This document shows positions 44,096-48,293 of a stretch of DNA of 48,293 bases, one piece after another (position 1 is the first letter of the stretch; each line of letters begins with the position of its first letter). This DNA comes from Desulfobulbaceae bacterium (GTDB lineage Bacteria; Desulfobacterota; Desulfobulbia; Desulfobulbales; Desulfocapsaceae). Where the stretch lies: the NCBI GenBank assembly GCA_024227155.1, contig JAAELB010001029.1:1-48293 (forward strand), read 5' to 3'. The position numbers and the translations under genes were made by a program. The notes under the pieces were generated by a model. The model saw nothing but the letters and a program-made list of their open reading frames with translations. It searched no databases and was not told the origin of the DNA.

Positions 44096-44440
44096 ATGAC
44101 AGGTATTGCTCACGCGGCTGGTCCCGCCGGCGCCGCAGGAGGCTTTGCTTCCTTTATCCCACTTATTCTAATTTTTGTAGTCTTTTACTTCCTGCTCATC
44201 AGGCCACAGCAGAAGCAGGCCAAGCAGCACCAGGCTTTTCTCAATGATTTGAAAAAAGGCAATAAGATTGTGACCAAAGGTGGTCTCCACGGTACAATCG
44301 TATCACTGACTGATGCCGTAGTTACCCTTGAAATCGCAAAAGACGTTAACGTGAAGATTTCAAGAGACGCTGTCGGAGGGTCACTGTCTAAAGATGGTAG
44401 TGCCCCGGCCAAGAAGGATGCCAAAAAAGCCGGGGGTTGA
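44096..44440 (+). CDS. yajC: Preprotein translocase subunit YajC
   Basis: A 114-residue membrane protein with one N-terminal transmembrane helix (FIPLILIFVVFYFLLIRP, about 20-37) and a small cytoplasmic beta domain with IVTKGGLHGTIVSL. YajC joins SecDF to the SecYEG translocon. GGAGG at 44084-44088 precedes the ATG. It ends in a Lys/Ala/Gly-rich tail. secD and secF, its usual next genes, are absent here: a terminator follows, then a signalling gene. Confidence 0.93.
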   Translation: MTGIAHAAGPAGAAGGFASFIPLILIFVVFYFLLIRPQQKQAKQHQAFLNDLKKGNKIVTKGGLHGTIVSLTDAVVTLEIAKDVNVKISRDAVGGSLSKDGSAPAKKDAKKAGG

Positions 44441-44488
44441 GGTATTAAAGGTTGTTAAGATCCCCAGGTTGAGGACACAGAATATAAA

Positions 44489-44528
44489 GCCGAATTACCC
44501 CCGAGTTTATGGGTAGTTCGGCTTTTTT
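44489..44528 (+). terminator. Intrinsic terminator after yajC
   Basis: GCCGAATTACCC (44489-44500) pairs with GGGTAGTTCGGC (44511-44522), one G-U pair, ten-base loop, followed directly by six T. It is about 48 bases after the yajC stop. Confidence 0.85.
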
Positions 44529-44572
44529 CGTTTCCATGTTCAAGTGAAACTGTAAAGAAAAGAGGGATAGTA

Positions 44573-45502
44573 TTGCAGCTGAAAAATGTATCGCCAATAG
44601 AGACAACGAAAATTCTTGCAGTGGATGATAATCCCACTTCTCTTCGTTTGCTGAAGTTCATGTTGCAGCGGCAGGAGTATAAGGTGATTACGGCGACAAG
44701 TGGCTTTGAAGGACTGGAACTACTTGAGGCGCAGCCCGGGGAGATTGATATAATCCTACTGGACCGGATGATGCCGGGGATGGATGGTATTGAATTCTGC
44801 GGCAAGATTAAAGCGGATCCAAGGTTTCGTGCAATTCCTGTGATCATGCAGACTGCGGCGGGCCGTCCCCAGGATATCAAAGAGGGAATTGAGGCTGGTG
44901 TCTTTTATTATCTGGTGAAACCATTGGTTACGGAGACCCTTCTTTCGATTGTTGAATCTGCAAGGATGAAGGTAAGAAGATACCAGTATCACAAAGGTCA
45001 GCTGTTGCAGCGCAAAGAAAGTATGACCATGGTGGAGTCAATCCAATGTGCTTATAAGAGTGTTGAGGAAGGCGAGACTCTGGCCGCCTTTCTCGCACAG
45101 TTCTTCCCCGTGCCTGATCTTGCAATAACAGGTCTTTACGAGCTGTTTATTAATGCGGTGGAACATGGAAATCTGGCAATTGATTATGAGCTCAAAAGCA
45201 GGCTGGTAGAGGAAAATAGATGGGGCGATGAGGTGAGGGCGCGTCTTGCCGACTCCCAGTTTAAAGAAAGGACGGTCAGGGTCAGTTTTGAGCGGAAAGA
45301 GGATGGTTATTATGTTCAGGTACGTGATGAGGGAGATGGGTTTGACTGGCGGGTGTACCTGAACGTCGATCCCGGCCGGGCTGTACATAATCATGGGCGC
45401 GGTATTGCCATGGCGAATATGATCAGTTTTGATAAACTCTTCTATAATGATAAAGGCAATGAGGTGACCGCTGTTGTGCATTGCAGGTCTGACCGTAGTT
45501 AA
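44573..45502 (+). CDS. Receiver domain fused to an anti-sigma-type HATPase domain
   Basis: A 309-residue protein. The receiver spans about 12-130 with Asp18/Asp19, acceptor Asp64 in ILLDRMMPGM and a Lys in LVKPLVTE. From about 155 an ATPase of the RsbW/HATPase_c_2 type follows: GLYELFINAVEHGNL (about 185-199, N box), RDEGDGFDWRVY (about 255-266) and NHGRGIAMANMISFDKL. There is no HisKA helix, so it does not autophosphorylate on His as usual kinases do. It may bind or phosphorylate an anti-sigma-factor antagonist under phosphorelay control. The start is a TTG with AGAGGGA before it; no good ATG or GTG is near. It is preceded by the yajC terminator. Confidence 0.78.
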   Translation: MQLKNVSPIETTKILAVDDNPTSLRLLKFMLQRQEYKVITATSGFEGLELLEAQPGEIDIILLDRMMPGMDGIEFCGKIKADPRFRAIPVIMQTAAGRPQDIKEGIEAGVFYYLVKPLVTETLLSIVESARMKVRRYQYHKGQLLQRKESMTMVESIQCAYKSVEEGETLAAFLAQFFPVPDLAITGLYELFINAVEHGNLAIDYELKSRLVEENRWGDEVRARLADSQFKERTVRVSFERKEDGYYVQVRDEGDGFDWRVYLNVDPGRAVHNHGRGIAMANMISFDKLFYNDKGNEVTAVVHCRSDRS

Positions 45503-45537
45503 CAGACACAGAATAGTAACAAAGATAGGGAAAAAGA

Positions 45538-46230
45538 ATGGCAAAAAAGAAGTACTATGCGGTGGCGGAAGGTCGTCGCTCTGGGGTTTTTACCGACTGG
45601 TCAACCTGTGAAAAACAGGTCAAGGGTTTTGCTGGTGCTAAATATAAAAGTTTTGCCACCGAGCAGCTGGCACAGGAATGGTTGAAAAACCCTCTGTATG
45701 AGAAAAAGAGTAAAAGTGATTCAAAGGTAGGGAAAAAAGTTGCTGTAGAGGATGCTCCTCCCGGTTCCATTGTCGTCTATACAGATGGGGGAAGTATTAA
45801 TAATCCCGGGCCGGGTGGGTATGGGATTGTCATTGATGAAGAGGGTGAACAGTCTGAAATGAGTGGTGGCTTCCGCCTTACCACCAATAACAGGATGGAG
45901 ATGATGGCCGCAGTAGTGGCGCTGGGTGTGGTGACTAAACGGCAAAAACCCGTGCATCTTTATTCTGATTCAAGTTATCTGGTTAACGGTATAGCCAAGG
46001 GTTGGGCCCGCAAGTGGCGGATAAAAGGCTGGCGAAAAAGTGATGGACAGCCGGTACTTAATATTGATCTGTGGCAGAAGCTGCTCGCCCTCCTGGAGGG
46101 TTGTAGTGTGACTTTTCACTGGGTAAAGGGCCATGCCGGTAACCCCTTAAATGAACGATGTGATACCCTGGCTGTAGCTGCTGCACGAAAACCGCCGACC
46201 GAGGTGGATGTTGAATATGAAAAAAAATAG
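45538..46230 (+). CDS. rnhA: Ribonuclease HI with N-terminal RNA/DNA-hybrid-binding domain
   Basis: A 230-residue protein. The N-terminal 50 residues (KKYYAVAEGRRSGVFTDWST, then KSFATEQLAQEWL) are the hybrid-binding (viroplasmin-like) domain of eukaryote-type RNase H1. The RNase H part begins at VVYTDGGSINNPGPGGYG (about 78-95) with catalytic Asp, followed by Glu in NRMEMMAAV, Asp in LYSDSSYLV and Asp in NERCDTLA, with HWVKGHAGNP as the His loop. It degrades RNA in RNA-DNA hybrids. The N-terminal domain is found in some bacteria but not in E. coli RnhA. It starts 35 bases after the REC-HATPase gene. Confidence 0.93.
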   Translation: MAKKKYYAVAEGRRSGVFTDWSTCEKQVKGFAGAKYKSFATEQLAQEWLKNPLYEKKSKSDSKVGKKVAVEDAPPGSIVVYTDGGSINNPGPGGYGIVIDEEGEQSEMSGGFRLTTNNRMEMMAAVVALGVVTKRQKPVHLYSDSSYLVNGIAKGWARKWRIKGWRKSDGQPVLNIDLWQKLLALLEGCSVTFHWVKGHAGNPLNERCDTLAVAAARKPPTEVDVEYEKK

Positions 46231-46268
46231 AAAATAACCATGCCGCTTGATAACGGAGCGTGAGTAAA

Positions 46269-46895
46269 ATGAGCAAAGAACTGTTTAAGGGATCAATACT
46301 GTTTGGCCCGGTTCCAGCGGTACTCGTTACAACTGTCAACGAAGAAGGAAAAGCCAATGTGTTTACCGTTGGCTGGACGGGGGTTGCATGTACCCACCCG
46401 CCAATGGTTACAATTGCAGTCCGTAAAGAACGACTCTCCTATGAGAATATTGTTGTAGCAGGGGAGTTCGTAATAAATCTCACCACCAGAGATATGCTGA
46501 AGATGACAGACTTCTGCGGCTGTCGTTCCGGTAGAAAGGTCGACAAAATTAAGCATTTTGGGCTTGAGCTTGAGAGTGGGGTAGATGTCAGTGTGCCATC
46601 GCTTAAAAAAAGTCCGGTAGCCCTCGAATGTAAGGTCCGTTCCATTACAGAGCTGGGCAGTCATGACCTTTTTGTCGCAGAGATTGTCAGGAACAAAATT
46701 GAGAAATCGCTGATTGATGAAAATGGTAAGTTTGATCTCTCAAAGGCTAACCTCCTGGCCTATTGCCACGGAGAATATTTTGCCCTCAACAGGCGTCCAT
46801 TAGCAACCTTTGGTCACTCTGTTGCTAAAAAATCAACACGGCAGGCCCAGCACCGCAAGCGTATGGAGCAGATGAAGAAAAAAGGGAGAAGGTGA
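46269..46895 (+). CDS. Flavin-reductase-like FMN-binding split-barrel protein
   Basis: A 208-residue protein (211 from the GTG at 46260). The N-terminal half FGPVPAVLVTTVNEEGKANV (about 12-31), FTVGWTGVACTHPP and VINLTTRDMLKMTDFCG (about 70-86) match the flavin-reductase/flavoredoxin family, which binds FMN and passes electrons without nicotinamide in some sulfate reducers. The tail is strongly basic (STRQAQHRKRMEQMKKKGRR), unusual for the family and perhaps a nucleic-acid or membrane-contact tail. It follows rnhA by 38 bases. Role uncertain: electron carrier or flavin reductase. Confidence 0.75.
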   Translation: MSKELFKGSILFGPVPAVLVTTVNEEGKANVFTVGWTGVACTHPPMVTIAVRKERLSYENIVVAGEFVINLTTRDMLKMTDFCGCRSGRKVDKIKHFGLELESGVDVSVPSLKKSPVALECKVRSITELGSHDLFVAEIVRNKIEKSLIDENGKFDLSKANLLAYCHGEYFALNRRPLATFGHSVAKKSTRQAQHRKRMEQMKKKGRR

Positions 46896-46988
46896 TAGGC
46901 CTTTTCGAAGATGTTTCGCTAATACCGTCTATGGTTCAGGAACTGAGCTTTTTTCGTTACTCGATGCACCATTCTTGGACAAGTTCCT

Positions 46989-47004
46989 AGTGAACGGTTA
47001 CAAG
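46989..47004. repeat. Family B right-end fragment (B4)
   Basis: AGTGAACGGTTACAAG resembles the right terminus of the full family B copy (GGTGAACGGTTACTTG). No other part of the family is nearby. Confidence 0.4.
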
Positions 47005-47031
47005 TATTTTACGATACTTGATGCATTGAGA

Positions 47032-47060
47032 AAAACAGAAATGAATTTCCAAGGTGTTAA
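47032..47060. repeat. Family A right-end fragment (A8)
   Basis: ACAGAAATGAATTTCCAAGG then TGTTAA matches the right end of copies A3 and A5 (ACGAAATGAATTTCTAAGG). Its TTA at 47057 is the minus-strand stop of the symporter gene. Confidence 0.5.
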
Positions 47061-48293
47061 AAAATACCGAGAGAATGAACGAATACAACTCCAATCCCCA
47101 GAGGAGTCAGGTACTTGGCGATGAACATAAATATATTAATATATCCAATGCTTATCGTGCATTCAGATGAGAGTTCATCCTCAACATTTTTTCTCCCCAG
47201 TCCCCATGCAACAAACAACACCGCGACTAATCCGCCCAATGGCAAACCGACATTTGATACCGAAAAATCAGCAAGATCGAAGATATTTTTTCCGAAAAAA
47301 GTTAAATCTTTCAACGGCCCAAAGGAGAGAGAGCAGAAGATGCCAACAAAAGAGATAAGCGATGACAGTAACAGGGTGGCCTTTACCCGATTGATTCCTA
47401 GATCCTCGCTAACATAGGCAACGCTCACCTCGAGCATTGAGATGGAGGATGTGAGAGCGGCGACGGCAATCAAGATAAAAAAGAGGATACAAAAAAAGAA
47501 CCCACCAGGCATTTGCGCAAAAACATTGGGAAGAGTTACAAAGACAAGCCCCGGACCAGCAGTTGGCTCCACCCCAAAAGAAAATACTGCAGGGAATATG
47601 GCAATTCCCGCCAATATTGCGATAACAGTATCTGCAAGCGCCACCTGCACAACTGTTGCTCCAAGATTTTCCTGCTTTTTAAAATACGAACCGTAGGTGA
47701 TCATTGTACCTGCGCCAAGACTCAGGGTAAAAAAGGCATGGCCTAGTGCATCAAGCACCCCGGCTCCGGTGAGTTTCGAGAAATCCGGCTTAAAGAGAAA
47801 GTTGAGTCCGCCTTCCGCTCCAGGTAGTGTTACTGAGCGAATACATAAAAGAACAATTATGCCAAGCAACACTGGCATCATTACGGTTGAAAACTTTTCA
47901 ATACCTTTTTTTACTCCGGCACAAATTACTCCAGCGGTTATCCCCATAAAGATAAGCTCCCAGAAGATAGGCTTAATCGGAGAACTGACAAAGCTGTCGA
48001 AAAGACCGCCTACCTCCTCGGGAGATTTCCCTGCGAAAGAGTTAGTCATGGACTTAACGATATATTCCAGTGACCAACCAGCCACAACTGAATAAAAAGA
48101 CAAAATTGTAGCACTGCAAAAAAGAGCAATAAAGCCACCGGTTAGCCAGGGACTTTTCTCTCCAGCCAGACTGAGATAGGAACCGATCACGTTTTTTCTG
48201 CCACGACGACCGATAATAAATTCAGAGGCAAGTACTGGAAGACCGATGAGTGTAATACATACCAGATACACCACAATGAAGGCAGCACCACCA
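47057..48293 (-). CDS. Sodium-dependent symporter of the NSS (SNF) family, N-terminus outside window
   Basis: The gene is open at the right end of the window: upstream of a GTG at 48274 the frame still reads GGAAFIVVYLV, matching the NGGGAFL-PY segment of TM1-TM2 in NSS transporters. About 412 codons are seen, with ten or so hydrophobic segments such as LIGLPVLASEFIIGRRGRKN (TM2 end) and SLGAGTMITYGSYFKK (TM6-like Na+ site region). Known family members import amino acids with Na+. The bacterial forms have 11-12 helices, and the C-terminus HSLGIF is as expected for a short form. The stop lies inside a family A repeat fragment. Substrate unknown. Confidence 0.85.
   Translation of the reverse strand, partial: GGAAFIVVYLVCITLIGLPVLASEFIIGRRGRKNVIGSYLSLAGEKSPWLTGGFIALFCSATILSFYSVVAGWSLEYIVKSMTNSFAGKSPEEVGGLFDSFVSSPIKPIFWELIFMGITAGVICAGVKKGIEKFSTVMMPVLLGIIVLLCIRSVTLPGAEGGLNFLFKPDFSKLTGAGVLDALGHAFFTLSLGAGTMITYGSYFKKQENLGATVVQVALADTVIAILAGIAIFPAVFSFGVEPTAGPGLVFVTLPNVFAQMPGGFFFCILFFILIAVAALTSSISMLEVSVAYVSEDLGINRVKATLLLSSLISFVGIFCSLSFGPLKDLTFFGKNIFDLADFSVSNVGLPLGGLVAVLFVAWGLGRKNVEDELSSECTISIGYINIFMFIAKYLTPLGIGVVFVHSLGIF

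Overview
The window looks like chromosomal DNA of a Desulfobulbales-type member of the Desulfobacterota (former Deltaproteobacteria), probably an anaerobic sulfate or sulfur metaboliser. This is inferred from gene content: a Hdr/MvhD-coupled methylene-tetrahydrofolate reductase cluster, a tungstate transporter, selenocysteine use, many stand-alone and hybrid signalling proteins, and HDOD and PilZ proteins. No dsr, apr or rRNA gene is present to confirm it.

Region 1 (1-1972) holds the 3' end of a flavodoxin-like gene and a decay zone. The zone has a frameshifted NmrA/SDR remnant, a frameshifted Rossmann-fold remnant and a 44-residue lysine-rich protein. Region 2 (1973-5350, minus strand) is dtd followed by an M16C (PreP-like) metallopeptidase. 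Region 3 (5614-9416) is a tungstate uptake locus: an HTH/periplasmic-binding-protein-like regulator, then tupA, tupB and tupC.

Region 4 (9897-22554) is the metabolic core. The order is a secreted Cache-domain protein, metF1, a PAS-PAS histidine kinase, hdrC, hdrB, a double-length hdrA, mvhD, metV, metF2, a CheY-like receiver and a hybrid sensor kinase. Most genes from metF1 to metF2 overlap by 1-8 bases. mvhD carries an in-frame TGA at codon 16, at the position of a conserved cysteine, followed by a bacterial SECIS-like hairpin; it is read here as selenocysteine. The gene set matches the MetFV-HdrABC-MvhD complex known from acetogens, which couples methylene-THF reduction (or methyl-THF oxidation) to ferredoxin/NAD electron flow by flavin-based bifurcation. 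Tungsten supply and selenium use would both serve the formate dehydrogenase end of the same Wood-Ljungdahl pathway, though no such enzyme gene is in the window.

Region 5 (22788-31825) is mixed: a CBS-pair protein, a cytidylate-kinase-like protein, an HDOD protein, ilvD, a PilT/PilU-like ATPase, a zinc-ribbon/receiver-like protein and a DEAD-box helicase. Region 6 (32069-48293) is mainly housekeeping: rpsA, ihfB, a Sua5/YrdC protein, guaB-guaA, a NYN-domain protein, glk with a NahK-like kinase, tgt-yajC and rnhA. It also has a REC-PATAN-PilZ protein, a REC-HATPase protein, a flavin-reductase-like protein and the 3' part of an NSS-family sodium symporter.

The intergenic spaces contain several families of dispersed, palindromic, non-coding repeats, called A to D here. 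At four places a repeat end supplies the stop codon of the adjacent gene (tupC, hdrA, the cytidylate-kinase-like gene and the symporter gene). One repeat splits hdrA from mvhD and one splits tupA from tupB. No tRNA, rRNA, CRISPR array, transposase or phage gene was seen.
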